From positions 12,776,032 to 12,840,031 of the forward strand of contig NC_086256.1 in NCBI RefSeq assembly GCF_021018805.1: a DNA stretch of 64,000 nt, given 5' to 3'. The notes below the pieces were generated by a model. It saw only the letters and a program-made list of their open reading frames with translations. It had not been told where the DNA came from and did no database searches. Origin of the DNA: Prinia subflava. Its lineage: Eukaryota > Chordata > Aves > Passeriformes > Cisticolidae. A program made the position numbers and the translations under genes. Position 1 is the stretch's first letter; each line of letters starts with the position of its first letter. Positions 37,609 to 51,200 of the stretch are shown piece after piece.

Positions 37609-40600
37609 TCATGGAAGAAGATGCTATGGATGGGGAACCATTCAGCAAAATCTTCAATTTACTTCCTGCCAAACTTGGTTTTAATATAGAAAGGTGTCAA
37701 GTTATTCCTTACCACAAATAGAAATTAAAGTGCAAATAAACCTGGGGAAAGTATAACATATTTATATCACAGCTGTTTCCATAAATTGTATAATATGCAT
37801 TTGTTGTCTGAACAGCATGTAATTGATCTAGCGAAAAAGAAGTTTCTCTTTTATATTATTTCTATCCCTTCACATACAATGTCTCTGTCTCAGTGTGGTG
37901 TGAGGTACAGCACTGGCTGGTGTTGCACTTCAACATAGTTTATGTGACATAACACAACAGGACAATTGCTGTTTAAAGAGAAATGAGTCTAAGGTAAATC
38001 AGTCTTTACTACAGGGGCTGTTTAGCTGGATTATAAAAGGAAAACTGTTTCTTCAATCACAGTAAGCTGTAGTCCAGCCTCTGGCTGAAGCTGCACAGAG
38101 AGGCATTTGCTTTATTCTACAGAGAGATTCCTCTGAAGGTGACCCTTGCACACAAACCAGTCCCTGGATGCTCTCACTTATTGCAGTTAATATGAGCTGG
38201 AGAGCCCCAGCTTAGAGAGTCATTCTTTCAGAAGTGCTTGGGCTCTGTGCGAGCTGAGGTGCATGAGAGAAGCTTCAGAAGGAGCAATGACTCTTCCTTG
38301 AAGTGATCAGTCTCTGAGGAGCTCGGCTCCTTTCCCTGTGGCAGTGCACAGCCCGTGCTCCTCCCTGCATCAGCCAGCCGGGCTGCCTTGGGCTGGCACT
38401 GGGCATAAACCCAGCCTGTTCTGGCTGCTACCTGTGTTGGTGCCACCTCCAGCTGATACACTGAGAGTATCAAAGGTAAGCCTCACAGGGAGATGTCAAC
38501 AAAAGAATAGCGAGATTGCTGCTGGACTTGATGGTATGTGGAGAGAGGAGCAGGTCAGATGAGCAGGAAGCCCTAAGGGGGGGAAGTCCTCTAAAGAAAT
38601 GTGCTGGAGAGCACAGAGAGCTGCCTGGATATGCCAGACCTCATTTGTATGATGGATATGAAGTATTTGTGACATTTCTGTTAAAACATCACTCTATGTA
38701 ACCCTGGAGTGAGGATGATGTTTGTATTCATGTTTGGAAGTGTTTGTACAATGTTTCTGGGAGAGAGGGGTCATCGAAAGCTCTATCAAAGCCTTCAGTG
38801 TTTGCAAAAAAGAAATAGTGAGAAGAGGGGGTGGAAAAATTTTCTTTCAGGTGCTCTGTGTTATAGAGAGAACTGAGAGATAGCTGTAGACTTGATGTAT
38901 GGATTGCTGAAGGAAAAGGAGGAGGAATAGTTTGGTGAAGCTCACAGCAGTGAAGAAAGCAAAGTGAGATCGAAAGCAATCCCTTGGGCTGGCTTCAGCA
39001 GTGGAGAAAAGGAGTGCTGGAGGGCCCCAGCAGCCCTCCTGAGCTCTGATCACTGCAGCAGCTCCAGGTAGATCCTGATCAACACTTAGGTGTCCTTGAC
39101 AGACACATGAATTTCATACCAAATAAGCTACATGCAAATTTAATCAGAGGAGGAAGACATCTGCCATACCAGCCTCTCTGTCCTGCTGGAATAGCCCAGG
39201 GCAGGTAGAGTACTTAATCTTATTCAATTTTTCCAACTTTTTGTTTTCTTATATCTTCCTCTCCTTTATACACCTTCCTGTTGATTAGTTCTGCTTAATA
39301 GTCCTCTGATCTGGGGGGGTCGGTGGTGTTCTGGTGTTACTCACAGTTGGATTATTAAAAAATATTGCTCATTCTTGAGCACAAAAAGTAGTTCAATCTC
39401 CTTTTCTTCCCTGGAAGTGACTTGCTCTGTTACTCAAATTTTGTTCAGAGCACAAAATAGAAACACCTTTCCTCTGTATTGTTTGGCCTAGGGTAGCAGT
39501 GGATCCAGCATCCTTACACTGTCCTGGGGCTTATGATTTTTAAATGATATATTTGAATAGTTACTCATGTAAATGTTCTACTTTAATTATTGGTGGGATT
39601 TCCATCCTTCTAATGTTATACCTAAGGCATCTTTCTCAGTTCTTTTGTGTTTATCACTGTATATAGAGAGAACACACATTTTTCTCACTGTCATTTTCCA
39701 TCTGTATGAAACATCATATCAAGTGTTGGTCAGCAAGGGAATAGAGACAAAAAAAAGCACTGTTGTCTGTTGACAAATTTTTGCTTTCTTAGCAGGAACC
39801 TTCATTTGGTTTATGCTTTATTATTACAATTAATTGGGCAGCCCTATAATCCAAATATTAGTTTGCTTAAAATAATGTTGAGTTTATATGAGTCCCCAAT
39901 TTTGTCTTAAAAAGTGAAGTGTTCTGTCAGTGATTTTACAAGAGTAGACAAGCATGAAATTAATTTTATATATTAGCACTAGGAAAGCTTACAGCTTGCT
40001 AACATTGGTAGGAAATTTTACTAGAACTGTAATATAAGGCTGTGGGGATTTTCCCCCTTCAGCTAGGTGAATTTCTTCAGCAATTCAAACCTCTAATAAC
40101 TTCTTTAAATAGGGTATCTAAATTTCTGTACTGGGACTTCCTAATCTAATTCTACTCTGCTGCCTTGTGTGTGCATAGCTGTGATATAGAATATATTTTT
40201 GTATACGTAATATTATCATGCATCAATATAGTTAGACTGGGGCCATGCAGGGAAGATTAGACTCATTGAGTTAGAGAAAGCTTGTTTTACACTTCTGCTT
40301 AGACTCTGAAAATGGGGTTTAATAAACATGGAGATGTTTGTCCACTATTCTCATGTACAGGCACGGATTCTAAAGCAAATGAACTGCCAGCACAGTAGAC
40401 TTTGGGGTATTCTTCAGAAAAAGATGATTCCACTCTTCTCACGGATACTCAAGGAAGAGGTTTGTAAGTCTGTGACTGATTTCTACCCACTGGGTTCATC
40501 CTGACACACCCAGGTGTGGCTGATCCAGGTTCCTGCATAAACTCTTCAGCCATCTGCAGTTGGAAATAATTCCACCTGGCATGCATCATGTCTTTAATAT

Positions 40601-41604
40601 TTCTATATTACCTGGTAATTCTTTATTTTTATGATTGTTTCCTTGCATGTGTTCTAGTACAGCCACCCTAGGAATAGGAATTTGTTCTGCAAGTTGAAAC
40701 CAGATTGTAGTTTTATACCAGCACATATACATGATCTTTTGGATAATGTCTATCTCTCAGCAATAAAGCAAGCAGGCCTATTTTTAACAGCAGATCAAAA
40801 AGTACTTGTACCTTTGAATATTTAATTACAGTACATAAGGACTTGTGATAAGTCAAGGCATGGTGCTATGTGGCTTCTAACACAGTTGTATGAATTCATT
40901 TTTTCTTTTTCTATTGAAAAAGTAATGTGAAAGAATCTTTAACTGCCTTTCATTGCAAATTAGAGTTTTAAATGATGTGGCTGTCATTTTAATATGCTAA
41001 TTATGCTGTATTATTTTACAGACCATTAGACACGCCTATAAAAATGTGTCTTAAGTTCTAAGCCTTTTGATTAACTTGTTGACTCTGTATTCTCCAGTAC
41101 TTGCTTAAGACTGGTAATTAGCATTCAAAGAGGTAGCAGAATACACCTGCCACTCTGACCACTGGTGACCTTCACTATGAATTAACTGAAAAATCCATGT
41201 CAGGCACTTAATTGAATGAAGCTGTGAACTTGTAAGTGGTAATGGTTATGATTAGTGTATAACATGCCATAACAGTAATGATGTAATCTTAGTCTCGAGA
41301 GACTCGGGGTTGAAGTCTTGGGGGGTTTGTATGCCAAATTAAAGAGGGGCTAAATGGCAAGAGGGAAGCTTGAAAGAGGGAGAGAGGGGAAAGGAGCGCC
41401 TCTTCTCTTCTTTCCAAAGACTCTAAAGATAAAAATATTTAATTGGATTTGAGAGGTTGGTGAACTTTTTATTCCCATCAGAGCACTTCATCTGTCTTTA
41501 AGGTAGAAAGAACTGTCAGCAGCCCTTTCGTCTAGTCGTGGAGAGGTGTTTGTCACTTGTGGCTGGGTGTGAGGAGCTGCATTAAATGACTGGGTTTTGT
41601 CATT
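37609..41604. other. non-coding DNA, no gene recognised
   Basis: AT-rich with patches of average composition at about 38.2-38.6 kb and 38.9-39.1 kb. ORFs are under 85 codons. About 40935-41110 is TAAT-rich and includes TATGCTAATTATGC, a POU/homeodomain-like arrangement. No transposon is identified. Confidence 0.55.
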
Positions 41605-41650
41605 GTTTCAGGGAGCCAGAGAACATCCATGGCTCACTAGGGCACATGCT
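41605..41650 (+). other. weak exon-like block (about 46 nt)
   Basis: TTTTGTCATTGTTTCAG precedes and GAGCGTG/GTATGT follows a block of about 46 nt, open in one frame. The acceptor tract is moderate, the donor is good, and the block is short. Probably a pseudo-exon. Confidence 0.2.
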
Positions 41651-42746
41651 GAGCGTGGTATGTACATGTGGACTGGCTTATACGCTCCTTTTTTGTCAAA
41701 TACTTTCATAGCCATTACAGTAACAAGATTAGTGATGCAAAGCAGCTCACGCTCTCTTTAGACTTTACATTTCTGTATGCTAGGGACAAATATGACCTGA
41801 GCAGCCAGAAAAAGACATTTGGTAAGGATGCTGTGGGGACGTCTAAGCACACCCTGCATGCAGGGAGGAGGAGCTTTTGTAAACTGGATGGATCCTGCTG
41901 GGCTTTTAGCTTTGGAGCCCTTCTGTGAAATTTGCTTCTAACTCCATGCCCTGTTTATATGCTTGTTAGAATATGACATCTTACAAATATACTCTACAAG
42001 GCATGTTGCTGAACCAATAAATGAGAGAAATGAAGCCTTTCATGGCTGTTGTATCAGAGCAGTAACCAGCTTGCTCAGGAGCTGAAATGGAGCATATATC
42101 CAGAAATGCAAGGGAAATCTTCACAAAGTGCTGCCAGTTTAGTTTAAACATAACACTCTCAAATTAGCAAGAGTTGTACTAGTGAATCACAAAAAGTGTA
42201 TTTCAGAAATCTGCATATTTATACCGAGATTAATTATGTAAATTATATTTAATATGAACGAATTAGGGGAACCAAATTTAACTAGAGTTTAGGAAGAGTA
42301 ATGGAATAATAATCTAGCTATTAAAAGTGGTCAAAGATCTGCATCACAGGAGTTACATTAACCTTGCTAGTAATTTAGTGTGTCATAATGGAGTTAGGCT
42401 TTCTCTTGTCAGTACATTTGAGACCTGGCTATAATAAAACTCAGGTTCTGCCAAATCAGAGCAAGACACAAACATATGTCTTCTTTGTGTAGTCCCCATG
42501 AGAGCTTCACTGGGGTTGTGTTAATGCATACAAGCTCATGTATTGAGTAGCATGACTAGACTCTATACCTGTGTGCTTACACAAAAACAGAAATTAACTC
42601 CTAGTTAGTGTAATGAAACCTCTCTCGTGCATTGTGGGAGCACAGATAGGCTGCACTGTTTTTACTCATTATCACCAGAGTGAGGATGGAACTATGCCTC
42701 TTTGGGAATGTTACTCTGTGCTCTTTACTTTTTTTTTAAGGTTCTC
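41651..42746. other. non-coding DNA, possible conserved element
   Basis: About 42160-42330 is repeat-free, with ATTAATTATG, CGAATTAGG and TAATCTAGCTATTA-type words, a composition typical of developmental enhancers. Elsewhere only short ORFs occur. Confidence 0.4.
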
Positions 42747-42794
42747 TTCTTCTACATGTTCTTCTACATGTTCTTCTAGATGTTCTCCTACATC
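42747..42794 (+). repeat. 12-bp tandem repeat, four copies
   Basis: Four consecutive units: TTCTTCTACATG twice exactly, then TTCTTCTAGATG, then TTCTCCTACATC. This is a young minisatellite-like slippage product. The reading frame across it gives a Ser/Cys repeat (SSTCSSTCSSRCSPT) in a short ORF that is not considered a gene. Confidence 0.9.
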
Positions 42795-45475
42795 TTTTAT
42801 ATGATTCTGAATACAGTCTTTAGAGGTTTGTAATTTGCCTTCTACCTAATATGCCAAGCCTGACTGTGTTGAATGTTTTACTTTTTTCTCCAAACACCGT
42901 CCTTGTCCATTATTTGATCCAAAAACAATAAGGCAGTATATGGTTTTCTACATTCCCCTCCAGTTTTCCTCCTTTCTGCTGAAGCTACTGCTGTTCCACG
43001 AGGCCTTGGTACATCTTGTAATGCAAAATCCTAAATAAACAGCTCACTCTTTGACCTTGTTTCTGAGCAAAAAGAGAGTAGTGCAGTTATACTACGTCTT
43101 TTTGAAACCCTCCTGGCAGATATGATTGAAGCTGACACGTTTTCACAATGGTTGGAAAAAGTTAATTCAGCTGTTGTGATGGTAAGAGGCCAGGTAGAAG
43201 AGGGAAAGATCTCATGAGATCAGAGAATCCATAAAAAGAAAAGATTTGGAGATGTCTAGACATGGGAAATGCTTTAGTCTGAATTCACGTTGTCTTGGAC
43301 TTCCAAATTAACTAATCTGAAGAAATCCAGGCTGCCCTATCCGCAGGTCCCAGAGCACAGCTCTCTTCAGTGGCTGGACAGATTCTTTGAGGATTTGGGA
43401 GCCTTCAGTACCAGCTGCATAAAATTATGACAGAGTAGAAGCTGAATGTGTAGAAGCTTGGAAAGCTGCTGCTGTTTAACACTGGGGGTAAAAGACCACA
43501 ACCAAAGCTAAAAACATATTTGAAAGATGACTACCCCAGGCCAAATCTGACAGTGCAAAGAAAATTTTTGGCCCTTAAAGCATGAGATTTGAATGATTTC
43601 TTGCAAAAAAAAGGTTCTGAGATGGAAGTGCAAAACTATGCAAGAGTAACTCAGAGTCCAGGAGCCCTGTCATTTTTGGTCTGTATTAAGAATGCGCATA
43701 TGAAAGTGCTCAATTTTAACACTCTAAGAGTGTTAGTCCATTATTTTGTATATTCAGACAAATCTTGTGGCTTCTCTGCTTTATCAACCAACATAGTTAG
43801 TTATCACATGGTTAACAATTGTTATAATATTTATTTTTTTAATCATTTAGATATCTATAGAATAGCAAATATCATAACTGTTAAATGCAGTGAGCTGACC
43901 TTTGGAGAATGTGAATCTCAGTACTGGCTGTACAAATAATGAAGGATTTTTCAGAGCCGATGTCTTTGTCCTTAGGACAAATGTCTGTATTTGACAAAGT
44001 TCGTTCCTGGTTTAATTTCCAGCCCTGCACTAGAGCTTGAATCCTTGATCCTGGTTCTGCCAAGCCCCGAGCTCACAGCTCTGCTGTTGTCACCGGTGAG
44101 AGCCCAGGGCACTCGCACCTGGCAGGAAGTGGCACTTTGATGGCAGGCAGGGATATTGCAAAGCAGGATTAAAGTGCACTTGCTGACAGAGCTGTTTGAA
44201 GAAGCTTTCAGAGCACCTGCCCATGCTGTGCCTGACTCTAGACTTTGCTAGCAGCCCCTCAACCTCATTAGCACCAAATTCATTCTCAAAGTTAAATAAA
44301 TAAGAGCCCTTGACAGCACTATTTATTTACAGCAGCATGCCTATGATATTCTCCAATAATAAAACATAACATCTCAGTGTTCTGTCTCCCAAGGGCAACT
44401 TAAGGAGTAGAGCAGTTCTGGATGCTTTGCCCAAGAACAAAAGAGAAAGGGTAAAGCATTACAAATGCCCAAAGTTTCTTTAGTTTTCACAAAAACACTG
44501 TTTTTTTCCCCAAACCAATAAAACAGACAGAAAATAAAGTAAAATTAATTGATTGAGAGTTTTCTTGTTCTAAGAGTCTCTTACCTTCACTATATTTTGG
44601 TGGTAATTATAATCATATTAAATCAAAATGGGAGAAAAACGCATCCTGTGTCATTGGAATTGCCTCCTACCCTTTGGACTTATCTTTCAATAAAAAATTT
44701 ACTTCTTTGCACTTCAGGTGAGTTCAAATTTCTAAAAGCAGAGAACATTGATGAGGTAATTTGCTTTCTATAAAAGTTTTCAAGATTGAGAGGAGACCTT
44801 GAAGTAATAAATGAAATTGTGAGCAGAAAAAAAATGGAGGAAAAAGGAAACATGGAATACTGAAAAACATGTAATTTTTTAAAAGTCTCTACTTTCCTGT
44901 AACGATGAATTGTATTCATTTCGAATTCAAATTTTGTATGTATGGTATTTTGGTAAAAAGATGAAGGCATTTATGTTTTGTTTTTTGTATAACAGGGAGT
45001 TAATCCTGCTGACAACACAGAAGCAGAACAACTTTGGTGTGTTTTAGTGGCTGCCATTGACCTTGGGCAAGAGCATAGGTTACTTCCCAAATGAACTTTA
45101 ATATTCACTAGCAGCTTTTCCACACTAACAAGAACTGCATCCTCTTTGCCCCAGCATATCACACAGCCCCTTTCCATAAAACTCTGCCAGCTTAGATTTC
45201 TACCCCCAAATCCAAAGATTTGGTGAATTCATAACTGATTTGCTGCCATTATTTGACCATCATCCACGCAATTTTGATAGCATAACAATGAAAAAATAGA
45301 ACTATATAGATCAGAGAGGGATTCAAGAGGAAAACTCCAGATGTAATGAAATTTGTATTTCATATATAAATAAAGTGCCTTAATTTACACAGGTTTTTGG
45401 TTTTTTAAATTAAATCTACAAAACTATATGTAAAAAAAGATGGTTGTTTGTTCCGTGACATTTCTGAAGTTTCCA
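42795..45475. other. non-coding DNA, no gene recognised
   Basis: AT-rich. The longest frame (116 codons, 43589-43939, +) has no recognisable domain. About 44080-44140 is briefly GC-richer. Nothing else is supportable. Confidence 0.6.
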
Positions 45476-45498
45476 GTGTGTGTGTGGGTGTGTGTGTG
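45476..45498 (+). repeat. imperfect (TG)n microsatellite
   Basis: About 23 bases of TG alternation interrupted once by a GG. It could adopt Z-DNA. It is a short microsatellite. Confidence 0.85.
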
Positions 45499-46496
45499 CC
45501 CACTGACTGGCTTGGCAGCTTCTGTAACATCACTGGATAACCCCTAGAATCAATTTAAATCAAATTACATGCATAAATCTAATTATCTGCTATTGTTTAT
45601 AGAAGCAAGCCCAGAGGGATTTAACAGACAGGAAAGCAAAGTGTGAAAAAAAGAGAGGTTTGAAGTGGGTGGTTCTGTTCCACTGCCCCTCAGCTTTTCA
45701 AAAATACAGGAAATTAAAAACAAAGGCCCAAAAAAACCTCTGAATCTCACACAGTAAATTCTAACATCAGGCTTCTCATTGGTTCTTTTTATTTATTGTG
45801 TGCTGCAATGTAACTCAGACTAAAAATTGCAGATTCTTGAGTGGAGCATACAGTATTTGAATTGGAAAAATAACAGTTTCCCTTTCCATCTTTTCTCCAC
45901 CAAATATTTATCAAGAAATAAAAATTAAATTATAAGTTTTATTTCATTAGTTACCTATTTTAAAGATGGTTTTGTCACAATTTTGTCTGGTTTGAGACTT
46001 TCACTTTCTTTTTTTCATTTTCTTTTTCACTGATGTATATAATTTCAAATTCTTTAATAATTTAAGAACATCTTGGGGATTGTCTTCTAATAGTGTAAAT
46101 CAGAAGTAAATCAACCAAAGTTAATTTAAACCAGATGCAACGGGCTTGAAAATCAAATCTTCTTCTCTACTCTATTATGTTCTAAACAGAGTTGTTGTTC
46201 TTGTTTTTAAGTACATCTGTTTATTTCATGTTTTCTCTGTGTTGATTAGATCTCTGTGGATGGCTGAGACAAGCCTGCTCATGTTGTACAGGAGTGGTGC
46301 CTATGAGCTCAGCTGATAGGAAAAGCTTCCCAGACTTGCTGAACACTGCAGATCTCTGACCAACGCATTGCTGCCTGCCACACGACACAGCAGTCTGAGA
46401 CAGAACCGCAGTTCTGATTTATAATATCTAATTGATAAATCCAAATCTTAGAATGCTATGAACGCTAAGGTTTATATGGTATTCTCTTGGTTTTTA
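45499..46496. other. non-coding AT-rich DNA
   Basis: No gene, RNA or transposon recognised. Stops are frequent in all frames. Confidence 0.6.
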
Positions 46497-46526
46497 GGGG
46501 GGGTTTTTGGGAGGGAGTGGGGGGGG
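46497..46526 (+). other. strong G-quadruplex motif
   Basis: G-runs of 7, 3, 3 and 8 separated by loops of 5, 1 and 3 bases fit a compact, stable quadruplex pattern on the + strand. It stands out against the AT-rich surroundings. No promoter or transcript boundary is evident nearby. Confidence 0.8.
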
Positions 46527-48233
46527 TGGTGCTGGAACATCACACCATCAATGTTTTGATGAATTGTCCTGTAAAATACACTGCTTGCTCTTCAGAGATT
46601 GCTTTGTTCCCGAACAACCTTTGAACTTTTGTCTTGTTAGGCAGACTGGTGTGTACTGCAATAAATTACAGTTCTCATAAGCTGTGCTATTCATCTTTTT
46701 AAGAGAGGAATACTTGACACAGAACTCTAACGTAAAAGGAGTAAAGTATTGGCATTGTTTTGTTTCTTGCTGCTTAGAGGAGTAGGTGGGAGACTGACAC
46801 AAGGAAACAAGAAAGGGGTGGTCAGCTGCTTTGGACATGATTTCTCATTTTGAGAGTTCTCTGAACTTTGCCATTCACTCTTCCATGATATAAACAAACT
46901 TTTATTGTTCTTAAATACTTAGGTAGCTCTTAACAAAAATTAAATAAGTCATTGCTCAAAAAATGTCTGTAATGCTTCTAGCAAGGCTTTATCTTTATGA
47001 CACTAACGATAATCCCTTGTGTAATTAACTGTAGAGTGGTTATGCATGCAGTATGCAGTCCATGACAAGCCTCATAGAAAATACATCAGTATTAGCCACA
47101 GGTGAATTCATTTAGAAAGATTAATGACTGCACCTGAATTTTAATGTCTGAAAAGGGATGGAACACTGAATCCTTAATTAAAAAGTTGAATGACTGGTAT
47201 GGTTTGTTTAACATCGCAAATTTCACCGGGAGATTTTTATATTCAAATGAAGTCTGCAAAGGAAAACTTTTGTTAGAAAGTGGTGAAGTAAGGGTGAAAA
47301 GCAAAAATGTTTTATGTGCTTTATGTAAATTGATACATGGATCAGTACCTTTGATATGGATCAAATGAAGTATAATTATGGCTCCTCTCTGTTTACAGTG
47401 AATGTGGGGCAAAGAATTCTTAAGAAATGCAAGGCACTGCTACACTCCTACTGATATAAAGTTAGATGAGAAGAGCTGTAAAATTGACGAGTGATCTTAT
47501 TCTTTCCTTAATGAGATGGTTTTCTCTTCATTATTATTTTACAAAGTTTTTAATGAAGAGAAAGTAACCTTGAAAAACAGTTACAATCCCATTCCCAGAA
47601 GATGCTTAACTCACCTTTCTCAAACTCAGCTTTCAATTACAAAGTTAGTTAAAAGTAATTCAGAGAACCACCATTATCAATGAAAACAGTGCCTTTCAAA
47701 ATTTTCATGCATTTTAATATTTAATAAAAAGGGAGGCTAGATTTTGAGGAGAATAAATAATTAAAGTAGAATTCTCATACCTGTTCAGAAATGCTAACAT
47801 AAGGGACATCTGAATGTACTGTTGCTACATCGTTTAAAATACATCTTTAAAAACCCTCTGCTGACTGCTTTCAGTTAGTCTTAATCATGGGAAATGTATT
47901 CTAAAAACTGGAGCCCCAGGAAAGCTTATTTGAACAGCAAAATGGATCACTTTTCAAAAGCAAGGCTGTGACTTTTGTCTACTGACCTAAATAGACACTG
48001 AAGGTCAGTTGCTTTGCTGTCTTATTTCTAACAAATGACAGTCACCCAAACTTTATTTTTAATGTGATCCCCTTCTATTTAACTACAGTACCAGACTCCA
48101 GGAAAACAGGTCTCTAAGCAAAAACAAGAATATAAGTTCAGACAAAGATTGTCTTCCTAACAACCTAATTATATTTCCCATAGCTCGCATTTTATCCTCT
48201 CGGAAAAGGAACATAGCCTGAAAATGTTCAAAT
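46527..48233. other. non-coding DNA, no gene recognised
   Basis: AT-rich. ORFs up to 106 codons (47092-47412, -) have no recognisable domain. Nothing further. Confidence 0.6.
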
Positions 48234-48252
48234 GAGAGAGAGAGAGAGAGAG
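48234..48252 (+). repeat. (GA)9 microsatellite
   Basis: Nineteen bases of uninterrupted GA alternation, followed by GGAAAATAA. Confidence 0.9.
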
Positions 48253-51200
48253 GAAAATAATGGGAAATCAAAAGTCAAGGAATGGTCAGATGAAGAGGAA
48301 TATGTATCATAAACTGCAAGCAGCTCTAAAGTTTAGTGCTTGGGTTGTTTGTTCCTTCAGATTTCCACAGCCTCTACTGCAAAACAATCACTGGCATGTG
48401 AACTGTAAATATTTTTGATACTCAAAGCTTAATTTCCTGGAATTAAACTCTGACGTCAAGGATAAAAATAAAACTGGAAAGACATGTTGAAACTTCAAGA
48501 TCTCCTTGTCTTGATGAATTTGATTAATGCAACTCAGCAAAAAATCAACCGCAGGATACAACTTTCAGTGAGTTAAAGTAATGATTTTGTTAATACCAGT
48601 TAAAATTAGTTGTAAAAAGAATTATTAAATTTGTGGCAAGAAAATGACAGAAACCTGACAGAAGCAGGTTAAGTCCTTGGCTATCCAAAGTATTTTCCAT
48701 AAAATATCCACTGATTTGGGCAAACTACAAAAAGCATAGCAATTTTATTGAGCTCAGATACATATTCAAATATTTCAATCCAATGTGTTTGGAACATGAC
48801 CCAAAATCAGTAGGACTCCTCTTGTTGACTTCAGCAGAAGCTGGACAGTTGTAGCCCAGATAAATACATTCCTGGTTTAGAAGATGAGATGCAAGTTCCC
48901 TAATTTTAGCTTTTCAGTTCTAAGGAGGGCAGTGATTGTAGGAGATGGGACTAGAGTAAGAGCTTGTCTCTTGATACGAATTGTAGACCACATACTTTCT
49001 TTGAATTCCCTGGGTAGTAAATGACTTATGAAGCAAAAATTTATGCCAGACAAGAAAATAGGCAAGATGAGAATTGATATGATGCTAAAAGAATGGAATA
49101 TGAAAAATAAAAATAACACTTTCAAAGTTGTTCAGTTTTGCCTTGAATAATCCTTTTGATATTTCTTATTTTATTTAGACAAGTTTTTTCATTACTTTCC
49201 TGTGGAATCCATTTTCTCAGGAGAAAACAAGCTCTTGGTAAGCATTTACTGTGCAGACTGTCCCATATGGTAGTTAAGGACTCCCCGCGCAGTACACATT
49301 ACTAAGGACACAAGGACACACATTTACACACATCCCACCTTTAAAACTCAAATATTTATGCACCCTAAGGCTCTGACTTCCTGAAAGAGGTGAAGAGTAG
49401 ATGGAATACGACATCCTGTCTCCCTTCACTCCTTGAAAATTCTACAGAAATAGCTCAGAAAATTTCTACAAATCTCAAAGGTTTATAATGTCCAGAAGGT
49501 GACCGCCCTGTCCAGTCAATGGAGGTGAAGGCAAGTTTAATCTCCTTCCCAAAAAGCACCGGGAAAAGCTCCCTAGTTTTTATTGCAGACTTTCAACTGA
49601 GCTACAGCAATGTTCTGGATCTGCTGCAAAGTGTTGATTCTTCCATGAAAGTTACACTTTATGGGAATGATCCTTTCTAATATCACCCTTTTAACTCAGG
49701 CCACCATATTTTTAGAACAGAATGCTTTTAAGTTCAAGTTAGTATTCAGTTTAACAGCTGGACAATTTCAGAGAACCAATAGTTCACTTTGTCCAGTAAA
49801 ATAATTTTATGTGTGGATGTTGCATAAATATAACTGAAGTGGTCTTTTGAGAGCAAAACAGAAACAATTTTATGCTGCTTCTATCAAGTCTAGAAATCTG
49901 AAAGGTGTTGAATGGTTGATGTCTGTAAGAGAGCAGTGAATAACCTCCTCAGGGTGGACTGTATCGAAGAATACCATAAATCCACACATCTGCTGTCATC
50001 TTGGCCAGTTTGTCCATAAACCAGACACATGAAATGCATTACTGGACTAACCTAAACCACCTTCTTTGCTGAAAGATGTAAAATGATGCCCTTTTTTTGC
50101 CATAACAGAGCTCAGTAGCATGTTTTGACATTATCAGTGCAATGCAAACTGGTTTTAGCACAAATTAGACTTGTGGCCGCAGCTGTGGTATCTAAGGGGT
50201 GTATCTGAAATAGTGCTGTTTCCTGAGGTAATCACTTGAACAATATATAACCTCAGAGAGAGAAGTCCCAGCTAAAAGCTATTTGAAAACAATGTAGCCC
50301 ACAGGGCACCCCGAGATAAGCTGATTCCTCTTTCATTACTTCTTAACCATCCATTAAAAGCTAAGCACTCTATTCTGCCCCTACTCGCACACCCTGAGGA
50401 TCCTGGAGGTTTGTGTGAAGTGAATGAAAGGCACTACCCCAATCTGTCATTCAAACTACAATTACACATCCATCTTTAAGAACCCAGGGCAGAAAGAAAA
50501 TATAAAATAGACGGAAACAAGAGCTTACTTGGGAAGGTAGGAAACAAAGAACACATGGCCCATACAGGCATTTTACGCGTGTTTTCATTTCTGAAATGTT
50601 TTGTAGGCTTGGAAAAAAGTTGGGTGCATAGGTTAAAGCAGTCCCTAGGCAACTTTAACGTGCACAACCAGCATTTACTGAGCTGATCACCATCCGTTAT
50701 CACTGACCTTGGCAATACTACAAGAATCCTATATTCACACGGATAAACTCTCCTCTGCAACTTCACTAACTTATTAGGGATAAACAGGCTTTACTTGAGC
50801 ATCTGGCATGTGTGATCCATATCTGTCTATTTTCCATTCAGCCTCCTCTTTCCACCTCTCTTTGGACACTGATTGCTTCTCCTCCATGTCTCCTGCTGTG
50901 TGCTATGTAAGTAAGTTTTCAAGAGATCAGTTTATTCAACAGAGAAAGCTGACAGTGAATAATATCCAAAAGAGTGCAAGTTTATGTTACCCCAATTAGT
51001 CTCGACAAAGTATATAGAAAAATAAGAAATACAAGGGACCTAATTAAGATTGGGGGAAAAAATCCTTTTCTTTGGGCTAAACTGCATAGAACATACTATT
51101 ACCCATGTTATATTGTTCTTTACTTCATAATTGTGGAGGAAAAAACCCCTGGGTGACTGATACCTAAGTGCTTTAAGCACCTTGTTACATTTATATTTTA

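Noticed and set aside
37454..37721. ORFs over the pyrimidine tract
   Set aside because: They translate low-complexity CTTT/CTCC sequence into Leu/Ser/Phe or Lys/Arg/Glu runs, which is not protein-like.
43589..43939. 116-codon + strand ORF
   Set aside because: No motif or family recognised, AT-driven composition, and no supporting signals around it.
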